A stretch of 64,000 bases of DNA from Alkalihalobacillus sp. LMS39 (GTDB lineage: Bacteria; Bacillota; Bacilli; Bacillales; Bacillaceae_F). Position 1 is the first letter of the stretch. Every line of letters starts with the position of its first letter. This document shows positions 27,092 through 34,962 of this stretch, piece by piece. The stretch spans positions 2,294,001 to 2,358,000 of the forward strand of contig NZ_CP093300.1 of assembly GCF_022812285.1 (NCBI RefSeq), written 5' to 3'. The notes under the pieces are model-generated. The model searched no databases. It was not told the DNA's origin and worked only from the letters and a program-made list of their open reading frames with translations. Position numbers and translations under genes: made by a program.

Positions 27092-27469
27092 ATGGTATGG
27101 GTATTAACTATTTTGTTTGTTTCAGCGATTGTATTGCTCGCCGTGTCATATGTAAAAATGAAGCAATCAAAAACAGAGGAACAACATCATATTGAACAAG
27201 TCTCTATTTCTATGACAGAAGAATTACTAAAAGTTCAGGAGCAACTTAGAAAAATAGAATTAGATGCTGAAATTACGGCACAAGAAGCAGAGGTAAGTAC
27301 TGGGGAACAAAGACAGTTAATCCGTGACGTATTAGATTTACATAGGCGAGGTTATTCCTTTGATAGTATTGCGAATGAAAAACAACGCAGTGTACAAGAG
27401 ATTGAACTCATGCTAGCTCCTTATGTTCAGCAAAAGAATGAAAGGAGAAAAGTAGCCAATGACAGCTAA
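27092..27469 (+). CDS. Membrane-anchored coiled-coil protein with HTH-like C-terminus
   Basis: A 125-residue protein. Residues 3-20 are an N-terminal membrane helix (WVLTILFVSAIVLLAVSYV), 25-80 a coiled coil rich in Glu and Gln, and 85-115 a short helical module (QLIRDVLDLHRRGYSFDSIA) resembling a helix-turn-helix. The layout recalls SwrB-like anchor proteins of bacilli, but similarity is only in design. It overlaps the next gene by 11 bases, so the pair is translationally coupled. A GGGAGGG site precedes the ATG. Confidence 0.6.
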   Translation: MVWVLTILFVSAIVLLAVSYVKMKQSKTEEQHHIEQVSISMTEELLKVQEQLRKIELDAEITAQEAEVSTGEQRQLIRDVLDLHRRGYSFDSIANEKQRSVQEIELMLAPYVQQKNERRKVANDS

Positions 27470-28004
27470 TCAAATGCGTAGTTTTGCTATCGGGCTGCTT
27501 GTGGCAGCTAGTGTATGTGCTGTTGTTTATTTTTCTACTCCTGGACAAGCAAGTGTAGCAGAAAAAGTAGAACCTATTACAATTGAAGTGCCAAGAGAAC
27601 CTGAGGAATCCGAGTTGAAAAGTATGTTAGCAGACAAAGGTTATGTCATCTTAACTGAGTCGGAGTTAGAAGCCCAACTTGATGAAGTGGAAACAAAATG
27701 GACGGAACAGCTAAAAGAAATAGAAAAACAACAAGAAAAAGAGCAAGAAGAAAAGGAAAAAGAGAAAGAGAAACAAGACGATAAAGAATCTGAGGTTGTT
27801 TATCGTACGATGCTTTCTGTCGTTTCTGGAATGACAAGTATTGATGTTGGTGACGCCCTTGTTCGTGCAAACATCATTGAAAGTTCAAGAGAATTTTCTG
27901 ATGAAGTAGAGAAAAAAGGGTTAGCTCAAAATCTTCGACCAGGCACATATGAAATTGATAGTAGTATGTCAATGAGTGAAGTTATATCTATCATCTTTAA
28001 ATAA
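27459..28004 (+). CDS. Membrane-anchored protein with MltG N-terminal-like (LysM-like) domain
   Basis: A 181-residue protein. A signal anchor (about 8-28) is followed by a very charged coiled coil (residues 70-110, many Glu and Lys) and a C-terminal domain of about 60 residues with GMTSIDVGDALVRANII and LRPGTYEIDSSMSMSEVISII. That block matches the LysM-like domain at the start of MltG (YceG), but the catalytic transglycosylase domain is missing. It probably binds peptidoglycan or interacts with MltG-type enzymes; this is inference from the domain. Confidence 0.65.
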   Translation: MTANQMRSFAIGLLVAASVCAVVYFSTPGQASVAEKVEPITIEVPREPEESELKSMLADKGYVILTESELEAQLDEVETKWTEQLKEIEKQQEKEQEEKEKEKEKQDDKESEVVYRTMLSVVSGMTSIDVGDALVRANIIESSREFSDEVEKKGLAQNLRPGTYEIDSSMSMSEVISIIFK

Positions 28005-28037
28005 AACAAACGCACCTTTATGGCTGCGTTTGTTTTT
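28003..28037. terminator. Bidirectional terminator between convergent genes
   Basis: AAAACAAACGCA pairs with TGCGTTTGTTTT. A and T runs flank it on both sides, and the alkC stop codon lies in the loop. Confidence 0.85.
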
Positions 28038-29121
28038 CTTTATTTGTTAACTCAAATGATATCGAATCTAGTTCATTCCCGTTAATGATAATTGAAAGGT
28101 GATGTGTTCCTGCATAATGTATCCGTGTTGATAAGTTTTTAAAAGAATGACGTCTTGTAAATTGAACAGTGCCATGTTTGTATGTATTTTCAGTGATTTT
28201 AAATAGCTTTCGTGAGTGTTTGCCATTTGCTTTTACAAAATCGATGGCATATTCGACCCGTAGTAACGCTGCTTCTTCTAATGGATTCGTTAACCTGAAT
28301 TGAAATGTGAATGATTCGCCAATATCGATGCTGTTATCAGATATCGTTAATTGGTCGACTATGACTGTTGGATTTTTTGAAAATCCAAATAATTGTAAAA
28401 CATCTGGATGTGCTTGTCTAAGTAAAGTACGGCATCCATGTTTGATAATCCAGTCTGTATTAGGGTTGGTTCCTTTCCATGATCTACAAATGTTAATAAC
28501 GATATTTGGATTGTCTTTTGAAATATCATTTAAATGATTAGCAACGCTTTTGCGCACATATTGGCTTTCGTCTTGCTTAAGTTTTGTAAGGAGAGGTAGG
28601 ATTGGTGTTGGGTCCTTTTTAAATTCATGCAACGGTTTAGCCCAAGGAAGTCTTGGACGACTCCCTTCACTTGCTAACCTCCGAATATGCTCATCAGGGT
28701 CGTCCGCCCAAGTTAACATGGTAGCCACCATTTTTTCTGGGTCCTTTTCTATAAAAGGACGAACGGCATATTCAGAAGTACTCCCTGATGTAAATATCGT
28801 TAAGGCATGCAATGATAAATCCCAGTCATCTTGACCGTACACTTCAACAAAGTCTGGGAAAAACAAATATTCGAATCCTTGGCAAGTTTCATGCAGTGTT
28901 AAAAGGATACGAAGTGAGTCTTCATAAGAGTCAGGAAATGTGTATGCAATGGAATGGGTGATGTGACGAATCCGTTCTTTTAATTCTTTTGTTTCCCAAT
29001 TTTCATCAAAAAGAAAGTGTAAAAATCTTTTCTCTTGAAATGCAGGGTAAACAGCTTTTACTTTTTGAACAAATTGTGAAAAAAAAACATCATTATACAT
29101 ATTTTTTAACGGTTCAGCCAT
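28018..29121 (-). CDS. alkC: AlkC-type DNA alkylation repair protein with C-terminal Ig-like domain
   Basis: A HEAT-like-repeat DNA glycosylase family protein of 367 residues. AlkC/AlkD enzymes excise positively charged alkylpurines such as 3-methyladenine. Residues 1-250 are helical repeats, with EGSRPRLPWAKPLHEFKKDP and YVRKSVANHLNDISKDNP. The last 110 residues form a beta-rich Ig-like domain (DIGESFTFQFRLTNP, then GTVQFTRRHSF), as known for the long AlkC subgroup. The ATG at 29121 is nine bases after AAAGGA and overlaps the end of the lrp gene by eight bases, so both are in one operon. Confidence 0.85.
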   Translation of the reverse strand: MAEPLKNMYNDVFFSQFVQKVKAVYPAFQEKRFLHFLFDENWETKELKERIRHITHSIAYTFPDSYEDSLRILLTLHETCQGFEYLFFPDFVEVYGQDDWDLSLHALTIFTSGSTSEYAVRPFIEKDPEKMVATMLTWADDPDEHIRRLASEGSRPRLPWAKPLHEFKKDPTPILPLLTKLKQDESQYVRKSVANHLNDISKDNPNIVINICRSWKGTNPNTDWIIKHGCRTLLRQAHPDVLQLFGFSKNPTVIVDQLTISDNSIDIGESFTFQFRLTNPLEEAALLRVEYAIDFVKANGKHSRKLFKITENTYKHGTVQFTRRHSFKNLSTRIHYAGTHHLSIIINGNELDSISFELTNKEKQTQP

Positions 29122-29617
29122 GTTCGTTAGTCCTTTCTTTTTCATATAATATCGGAAGAGCATTTGAATATTTTACTTCACGTAACGCTAGACTTGTTTG
29201 CATTTGTGTAATTCCTAGCTTGTTTAATTTGCGAACAAATCCTTCGAGTGATTTCCTGTCTTTATTTGCTACTTTTAAAAGGTAGTCATATTCACCAGTT
29301 ATACAATGGCATTCTAATACTTCCTCCATTTCAAACAACGCTTTTTCTAATACGTCTAAGTTTTCAGCTTTATGATTGTTTGAACTAATAAAGACAAAAG
29401 AAAGCAAATCAAACCCCAGTTTTTCCGCATCTAGTATCGCAACATGTTTTTGAATATAGCCTTCTTTATGAAGTCGTTTAATTCGGGCATGCGTAGCTGG
29501 TGGTGATAAATTGACGATTTTAGCGATTTCGGTATTTGTCAGCTGTGATTCTTTTTGAAGTAAATCTAAGATTTTTAAATCGAGCGGGTCGATTATTTTT
29601 TTTGTAATGGTTTCCAT
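29114..29617 (-). CDS. Lrp/AsnC-family transcriptional regulator
   Basis: A 167-residue regulator. The N-terminal winged helix-turn-helix (DLKILDLLQKESQLTNTEIA then LSPPATHARIKRLHKEG) is followed by the RAM ligand-binding domain (VLECHCITGEYDYLLKV). Such proteins sense amino acids and form octamers. It is divergently transcribed from methionine gamma-lyase with an AT-rich 245-bp gap, so control of that gene in response to methionine or a related amino acid is likely. It is co-transcribed with alkC. Confidence 0.88.
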   Translation of the reverse strand: METITKKIIDPLDLKILDLLQKESQLTNTEIAKIVNLSPPATHARIKRLHKEGYIQKHVAILDAEKLGFDLLSFVFISSNNHKAENLDVLEKALFEMEEVLECHCITGEYDYLLKVANKDRKSLEGFVRKLNKLGITQMQTSLALREVKYSNALPILYEKERTNEHG

Positions 29618-29862
29618 AGTAATCGCATCCTTAAAAAAATTCGATGAAATGGGTAAAGAACTACAATTAATTGAATTATTTTTTGTTATTTTAATTATAT
29701 ACTTTATTTTCTTTTGAAATCCTTCTAATTATCAAAAAAATATCTTGAAAACAGCAATATCATTGTAAAATAGAAGAGATAAGATGTTTCATCTAAACAT
29801 GAGAAAGAATAATAAAATCAAAAAGGATGAAAGCGTTTACTTAATTAATGGAGGAGAATAAA

Positions 29863-31038
29863 ATGGGTCAAGAAAAAAATCGCTTTGAAACAAAAGTCAT
29901 TCACGAAGGATATAATACGAATGAATTTGCTGGAAGTTTAGCACCGCCAATATTTCAAACCTCTACTTTTACATTTGAAACGGCCGAGCAAGGTGAAAAA
30001 CGCTTTGCAGGTGAAGAAGCAGGTTATGTTTACTCAAGATTAGGAAATCCAACGGTGACGATGTTTGAGCAAAGAATGGCTCAACTTGAAGGTGGAGAAA
30101 TGGCACTTGGTTTTGCTTCAGGGATGGCGGCTGTTTCCGCTGTATTAATGAGTCTTACAAAATCAGATGACCATATTTTATGTTCTCAAGGCGTTTATGG
30201 TTGTACGTATGGGTTGTTAGAATTATTTAAAGAAAAATACAATATCAATTTTGATTTTTCAGCGATGAGTTCCGAAGAAGAGCTTCGCGCAGCAATTACT
30301 GAAAAGACAACATGCATTTATGTTGAAACACCGATTAACCCAACGATGCAAATCATTGATTTAAAAATGGTAGCCAAAGTGGCAAATGAATATAGTATTC
30401 CTGTTGTCGTTGATAATACGTTTTGTTCGCCTTATTTGCAAAGGCCATTAGAGCTCGGTTGTGATATTGTTGTTCATAGTGCGACAAAATATTTATGTGG
30501 TCACGGTGATGTGATTGCCGGTGTTGCAGTAGGAACAAAAGAAATGATGGAAGAAGTTTCGTTCACGACGAGGAAAGATGTAGGAGGAGTATTGGCTCCA
30601 TTTAATGCATGGTTATTATTACGAGGACTAAAAACATTACCTGTGCGAATGGATCGCCATTGTGATAATGCTGTTCAAATTGCAACATATTTGCAAAAAC
30701 ATCCATATGTCGAAAAAGTAGTGTACCCAGGGTTTGGCATGCAAGATAATGAGCAAATGAAAAAAGGCGGCGGAATGATTAGCTTTACCATTAAAGGCGA
30801 TAAGAAAAAAGCCCAGGAATTTATGAATAAACTTGAACTAATAAAAATTGCAGTGAGCTTGGGAGATGCGGAAACATTAATTCAACATCCCGCAACGATG
30901 ACTCATGCTGTTGTTCCTGAACAAAGACGGGAAGAGATGGGAATCACAAATAATATGCTTCGACTATCTGTAGGTTTAGAAGCTTGGGAAGATATTCAAA
31001 TGGATTTAGAGCAAGCGCTCGATCAAATGCAGCTTTAA
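29863..31038 (+). CDS. megL: Methionine gamma-lyase (Cys/Met metabolism PLP enzyme)
   Basis: A PLP enzyme of 391 residues that cleaves methionine to methanethiol, 2-oxobutyrate and ammonia. The PLP lysine is K209 in HSATKYLCGHGD. C114 in VYGCTYGLLE corresponds to the substrate-site cysteine that marks methionine gamma-lyases from cystathionine lyases, so the assignment is specific though not proven. The ATG at 29863 is preceded by GGAGGAG, and the ATG at 29848 lies within that site. The divergent Lrp gene is the likely regulator. An own terminator follows. Confidence 0.87.
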   Translation: MGQEKNRFETKVIHEGYNTNEFAGSLAPPIFQTSTFTFETAEQGEKRFAGEEAGYVYSRLGNPTVTMFEQRMAQLEGGEMALGFASGMAAVSAVLMSLTKSDDHILCSQGVYGCTYGLLELFKEKYNINFDFSAMSSEEELRAAITEKTTCIYVETPINPTMQIIDLKMVAKVANEYSIPVVVDNTFCSPYLQRPLELGCDIVVHSATKYLCGHGDVIAGVAVGTKEMMEEVSFTTRKDVGGVLAPFNAWLLLRGLKTLPVRMDRHCDNAVQIATYLQKHPYVEKVVYPGFGMQDNEQMKKGGGMISFTIKGDKKKAQEFMNKLELIKIAVSLGDAETLIQHPATMTHAVVPEQRREEMGITNNMLRLSVGLEAWEDIQMDLEQALDQMQL

Positions 31039-31050
31039 GAAACGATGAAA

Positions 31051-31090
31051 GCACTAAAAAGTAGATTTTTACTTTTTAGTGTTTTTTTTT
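31051..31090 (+). terminator. Terminator of megL
   Basis: CACTAAAAAGTA pairs with TACTTTTTAGTG, followed by nine Ts. Confidence 0.9.
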
Positions 31091-31111
31091 GCGAAAAAAG
31101 AGGATAACGAT

Positions 31112-31245
31112 CGCTTATATAAGACAAAACAGGAGAGAAAAGAGGAGGAAGTGTCCAATTGAGGACGTCTATTAGACAAAACAGGAGGAAATGTCCAATA
31201 GAAGGCGTCTATTAAACAAAAGGAGAAGGAAATGTCCTTTATTCA
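31112..31245. repeat. Three degenerate ~40-bp tandem repeats
   Basis: Three successive units share gtctatta-gacaaaacagga, gg-aa-tgtcc and aa-gaggacg blocks. Unit boundaries fall near 31112, 31168 and 31208. The first unit has about 13 extra bases. No protein-coding frame fits, and spacing is not that of CRISPR repeats and spacers. Confidence 0.6.
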
Positions 31246-31673
31246 AAAGATAAGAAAGCATAAAATTTTTGGTGTAGCAGTGAAGCTTTGAAAGCTATTT
31301 CAAGAAGAGCGAAGGCTCCGCACTTCGCTTGAAAGAAAAGACCCAAATGAATCATTCAACACTTGGGCGGGTTTATCGCGTTAGCAATTTTGTTGATTAG
31401 GGTAAGTAAGCGGCCATGAAAACCGTTATCTGTGAACATGGCTAGCGTTTTGGAACGTTGGAGGACACAGGAGCCGTTAATCATAATATATCGCTAGGAA
31501 TAGAGTGGCTTTGGCGTGAATAAGCGCTCCTGTGGCCGCTAATAAACGGAACCCCGTATCATGTTCACAAATAACGGCTGCTCTGACCGCAAAAATGGGA
31601 CATGGGATGTGTTTGTTGTTTCATCATGCACTTCGCTTGAAAGAAAAGACGCTCCGCGTTTTTCTTAATTGAC
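31246..31673. repeat. Dispersed repeat R1, copy B, split by an insert
   Basis: The parts at 31246-31342 and 31628-31673 together match copy A at 791-966. Between them lie about 285 bp bounded by identical 23-bp direct repeats (31320-31342 and 31628-31650). The last part can fold into an AAAGACGC/GCGTTTTT hairpin that could terminate transcription on both strands, including the cobW-like gene. Confidence 0.65.
31412..31590. other. Large imperfect palindrome in non-coding DNA
   Basis: Outer arms CCGTTATCTGTGAACATG (31423-31440) and CATGTTCACAAATAACGG (31560-31577) differ by one base. Inner arms CACAGGAGC (31466-31474) and GCTCCTGTG (31526-31534) are perfect. It lies inside the insert bounded by 23-bp direct repeats. 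A structured RNA or a small non-autonomous mobile element are both possible. Confidence 0.6.
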
Positions 31674-31691
31674 ATTTCTCACTCTTTAACG

Positions 31692-32717
31692 TTACAGCTG
31701 TTTTCTCTGATTAGCTACATTCTCAGTGAAGCATTCATTTAGTTTTGTAGTCAGTTGTTCCACATCTATTTCAGATCCGATAAATAGGAATTCTGATAAA
31801 TAGGGTAAATGTTTTTTTTCTTGTGTGACTATTGTCTCAACCTGGACTGATGAGCCTACTTGGGAAATAAATGTTGTTTCTTTTGTATCAGAATCAACGT
31901 ATTTTCCTTTCATTCGGAACACTTCTGCAGGAAGAGTAATGAGAAACTGTTCTAATCTTGAAAAGTCAATCGGATCATCTCGTGTAAATAAAAACGTAGA
32001 TATTCCAAAGTCATATAAAAACCTTACATTGCACCGACTAATTGCTTGTTTCTTCTGCATATCAAACAACATATGGTGAGAACGAGCTCCGGCAAAACCT
32101 TTTCGATTTTCCATAAATGTTGGGTCATATGTATGCTCGTCTTTAATGATAGCAAATGGTTGTAATGCGTGTAAAAATGCAAGTAGTTCCCCAATTTGCC
32201 GTTCAGATATTTTAGTGTGGTTAAACACAACAATTGTATCGACACACTCGATTTGCTCGGTTATTTTTTCACCTAATGTATAGTCGAGCTCTTCCCCATA
32301 TTGTTGCTTTATAACATGTTCAGAAAAATAACTAAACCAAAAGTCTTTCGCATCAATGATGTGAAGATGTTTTAGGTTTGTTGAAGGAAGATACTCTACA
32401 ATTAAATGAATGTCAGAGAGTGGATGAACATCAACAATAATATGATGAATAGAATTACGTGATGATAAGTCATCAAAAATAGAAGATAACGTCTCATAAT
32501 GATTCACTTCTATATGGTGATTAACTTCGCCAATAAAGCGAGATAAAGGGAAGAAATCACCTTCTTTTTCAACCACTTGAACTGAATTTGGTCTAAATAA
32601 AATTGTGAAGCATTGGTCGAAATAACTTTGTTGTAGTATTTCAATGACTTTCCTTTTTTGCTTCGCATTACTTCCCGTTAATAGTGTAAGTGATGTTTGT
32701 GTTGTCAACGAGTCCAC
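31692..32717 (-). CDS. Degenerate CobW/COG0523-like protein next to zinc-free rpsN
   Basis: A 341-residue relative of CobW-family GTPase metallochaperones (YciC/ZigA group). The overall two-domain order and the C-terminal CobW domain (ISTFLFTRDDPIDFSRLEQF, then RMKGKY) are recognisable. Key motifs are lost: the P-loop position reads LLTGSNAKQKRKV in place of GxxGxGKT, the NKxD position reads FNHTK, and no CxCC metal motif exists. GTP hydrolysis is therefore unlikely. It sits 36 bp after rpsN and probably shares its Zur control, suggesting a zinc-stress role as a binding rather than hydrolysing protein. Start GTG 32717 or, with better site spacing, TTG 32708. Confidence 0.7.
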   Translation of the reverse strand: MDSLTTQTSLTLLTGSNAKQKRKVIEILQQSYFDQCFTILFRPNSVQVVEKEGDFFPLSRFIGEVNHHIEVNHYETLSSIFDDLSSRNSIHHIIVDVHPLSDIHLIVEYLPSTNLKHLHIIDAKDFWFSYFSEHVIKQQYGEELDYTLGEKITEQIECVDTIVVFNHTKISERQIGELLAFLHALQPFAIIKDEHTYDPTFMENRKGFAGARSHHMLFDMQKKQAISRCNVRFLYDFGISTFLFTRDDPIDFSRLEQFLITLPAEVFRMKGKYVDSDTKETTFISQVGSSVQVETIVTQEKKHLPYLSEFLFIGSEIDVEQLTTKLNECFTENVANQRKQL

Positions 32718-32753
32718 ACCCTTTTTGACGAAATAGGGGAAACAATCGTTTCC

Positions 32754-33023
32754 TTACCAACTTGATTTTTTAACACCTGGAATTTGACCTTTATGAGCTA
32801 ATTCTCGAAATGCGATACGTGACAGTTTGAACTTCCGTAGTACACCTCGAGGACGACCGGTTGCTTCGCATCGGCGTGTTAAACGACTTGGTGCAGAATC
32901 TCTCGGTAATTTGCTTAAACCTATATAATCTCCTTTTGCTTTTAATTCTCTCCTTTTTTCTGCATATCGAGCAACAAGCTCTTGTCTTTTCTTTTCCTTT
33001 GCTACTTTCGATTTTTTCGCCAT
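32754..33023 (-). CDS. rpsN: Zinc-independent ribosomal protein S14 (alternative rpsN)
   Basis: An 89-residue S14 of the long form ([20 protein letters not shown] and [17 protein letters not shown]). It has a single cysteine and lacks the two CxxC pairs of the zinc-ribbon S14, so it needs no zinc. In bacilli such a copy is made under zinc limitation through derepression of Zur and replaces the zinc form in ribosomes. The Zur box at 33047-33061 lies 24 bp upstream of its start. GGAAGGTG precedes the ATG. The primary S14 is presumably in the S10/spc cluster outside this window. Confidence 0.93.
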   Translation of the reverse strand: MAKKSKVAKEKKRQELVARYAEKRRELKAKGDYIGLSKLPRDSAPSRLTRRCEATGRPRGVLRKFKLSRIAFRELAHKGQIPGVKKSSW

Positions 33024-33046
33024 GTTTATTCACCTTCCATAATTAA

Positions 33047-33061
33047 TCGTAATAGTTACGA
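33047..33061. promoter_or_regulatory. Zur box of the rpsN promoter
   Basis: TCGTAATAGTTACGA differs at one base from the Bacillus Zur consensus TCGTAATNATTACGA. On the minus strand it directly follows a TATAAA -10-like element, where a bound repressor would block rpsN transcription. Confidence 0.8.
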
Positions 33062-33113
33062 TTTATACAATATCGAAAAAAACATCAATTGTAAAGGCGA
33101 CGATAAAAATAAT

Positions 33114-33128
33114 TCGAAATTATTACGA
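33114..33128. promoter_or_regulatory. Second Zur box, upstream of the ABC operon promoter
   Basis: TCGAAATTATTACGA differs at one base from the consensus, and flanking ATTT extends the match. It ends eight bases before the -35 element of the plus-strand promoter at 33136. Confidence 0.7.
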
Positions 33129-33135
33129 TTTATAA

Positions 33136-33165
33136 TTGACGAAATAGACGAGTATTTTGTATAGT
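33136..33165 (+). promoter_or_regulatory. SigA-type promoter of the ABC-MATE-flavoprotein operon
   Basis: TTGACG (33136-33141), 18-bp spacer, TATAGT (33160-33165). The start codon of the first gene is 148 bases further on, leaving a leader of about 140 nt in which I see no known riboswitch. Confidence 0.6.
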
Positions 33166-33313
33166 AATGAAAGTAAATCTTAATGATAACGATTTTCTGT
33201 TAGAGAGGAGTATGAAGGAGTAAAGCTTACATATAAGAAACAATATGATAGCCATTGGACTGTGGCTTTCGTATAGCTAAATAATGTTATAGTGGAAAGG
33301 ATTTGAAGGACAA

Positions 33314-34867
33314 ATGAAGCACAATGTATTCCTATGTATACTTATTTTATTAGCATTCCTTTTTGTAGGATGTTCAAGTCCGAGCAATGATACGGCAACA
33401 AATGAAAAGGATAAAGAAAAAACGGTTTTACAAGACGAAGATAAATCACTAACACTTTTATTTAGTTTTGCATCAAAAACGATTGACCCACACCAAGACG
33501 CGATGGGTGTGAGAGCAGGTATAGCAGAAACATTAGTAAAAATTGATGAGAATTTAAATATTCAACCGTGGTTAGCAGAAAAGTGGGAGCAAGAAGATGA
33601 CATTACGTGGACATTTACAGTAAGAGACGATATTACGTTCCATGATGGTACAGTTGTTGATGCTAATGCTGTGAAAGCATCTTTCGACCGATTACTAGAA
33701 GTAAATGATGCAATGGGGTCAGCATTGAAAATCGAGTCAATCGAAGCGAGTGGGCAAGAGATTACGTTTGTGACGACTGAGCCTTATCCAGCGTTTTTAT
33801 CTGAACTTGTTCATACAAATACATCTGTCGTAAAAGTAGATGAAGAGAATATAAGTGAAAAACCAATCGCAACAGGAGCATTTAAAGTCATTGATTTTAT
33901 CTCGGAATCTGAAATCAAACTTGAGCGATATGATGGGTATTGGGACGGAGTAGCAAATATTAACAACGTCACGATAAAATTTAATGCTGATGGGAATGTA
34001 CGTGCTCTTGCATTACAATCAGGTGAAGCTGATATTGCCTATCATTTACCACCAGAAGCATTAGAACCGATTGAAGTTAATGATGATTTGCGAATAGAAT
34101 CGATTTCTAGCTTAAGGGTTCATTTTCTATTATACAATGCAGCCAAGCCAGCATTACAAGATTTGAATGTCCGAAAAGCTCTTGATTTATTAGTTAACCG
34201 AGAAATTGTCGTTAGCGAAATTATGAATCACCATGGGACAGCTGCAAATGGTCCTTTTCATCCAAATTTTCCATTTGCGAATGAAAAAGCTGAAACTGCG
34301 TATAATCCAGCTGAAGCCGAAGCTTTGTTGAAAGAAGCAGGATACGAAAAAAATAGTGAAGGAATGCTTGAAAAGGATGGGGAAGTTTTAGCATTAACAC
34401 TAGCAACCTATCAAGGAAGACCAGAATTACCATTAATCGCTCAATATTTACAAGCAGAAGCAGCTAGTGTTGGGATTGATATTAACATTACGGTTATTGA
34501 AGACATAGATAGCTATTTATGGGAAAAACAAAATGAATGGGATATTGTAACTTACTCTAATTTAACGGCTCCAAGAGGGGACGGAGGTTATTTTTTAAAT
34601 GTAGCTTATCAGCCAGAAGGGTCTTTAAATCCAGCGCAAATCAATATTCCTGAATTAAATGATGTGACGAATCATCTAAATGCAACGGCAGAAACAGAAA
34701 ATAGAATCGAGTTGACGAAAGAAGCAGTAACCATTATCCAAGAAGAAATACCACAGTCTTTCGTCGTTTTTCCTCATATTATTGTTGGTGTAAACGAACG
34801 TATTAAACATTGGACACCAGGTTCAGAGGAATACTATCTCATTACAAATGAAATGGACGTCGAGTAA
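33314..34867 (+). CDS. ABC transporter substrate-binding lipoprotein (NikA/OppA type)
   Basis: A 517-residue SBP_bac_5 family lipoprotein with signal peptide and lipobox FVGC. Family blocks are GVRAGIAETLVKIDENLNIQ, WTFTVRDDITFHDGTVVDAN and LNVRKALDLLVNREIV. Size and order fit binding proteins of nickel, metallophore and oligopeptide importers. The Zur boxes upstream argue for a metal complex as ligand, as with CntA of staphylopine systems; this is inference. A hairpin after the stop probably lowers transcription into the permease genes. Confidence 0.85.
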   Translation: MKHNVFLCILILLAFLFVGCSSPSNDTATNEKDKEKTVLQDEDKSLTLLFSFASKTIDPHQDAMGVRAGIAETLVKIDENLNIQPWLAEKWEQEDDITWTFTVRDDITFHDGTVVDANAVKASFDRLLEVNDAMGSALKIESIEASGQEITFVTTEPYPAFLSELVHTNTSVVKVDEENISEKPIATGAFKVIDFISESEIKLERYDGYWDGVANINNVTIKFNADGNVRALALQSGEADIAYHLPPEALEPIEVNDDLRIESISSLRVHFLLYNAAKPALQDLNVRKALDLLVNREIVVSEIMNHHGTAANGPFHPNFPFANEKAETAYNPAEAEALLKEAGYEKNSEGMLEKDGEVLALTLATYQGRPELPLIAQYLQAEAASVGIDINITVIEDIDSYLWEKQNEWDIVTYSNLTAPRGDGGYFLNVAYQPEGSLNPAQINIPELNDVTNHLNATAETENRIELTKEAVTIIQEEIPQSFVVFPHIIVGVNERIKHWTPGSEEYYLITNEMDVE

Positions 34868-34872
34868 TCATA

Positions 34873-34916
34873 AGGGATGTTTTAAAAGGTCATTATAGAC
34901 TTTTTGAGACATCCCT
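34873..34916 (+). terminator. Intercistronic hairpin after the binding-protein gene
   Basis: AGGGATGT pairs with ACATCCCT, and AAAAGGTC pairs with GACTTTTT inside it. No T run follows, so it more likely stabilises the upstream message or partly stops transcription, giving more binding protein than permease. Confidence 0.6.
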
Positions 34917-34962
34917 AATCCAGTAAAAAAGGGTTCAAAGTAATAGTCTTGAAGGTGAAAAA

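Noticed and set aside
31112-31245. Possible CRISPR array
   Set aside because: Only three degenerate units, no constant repeat with unique spacers, and no cas genes.
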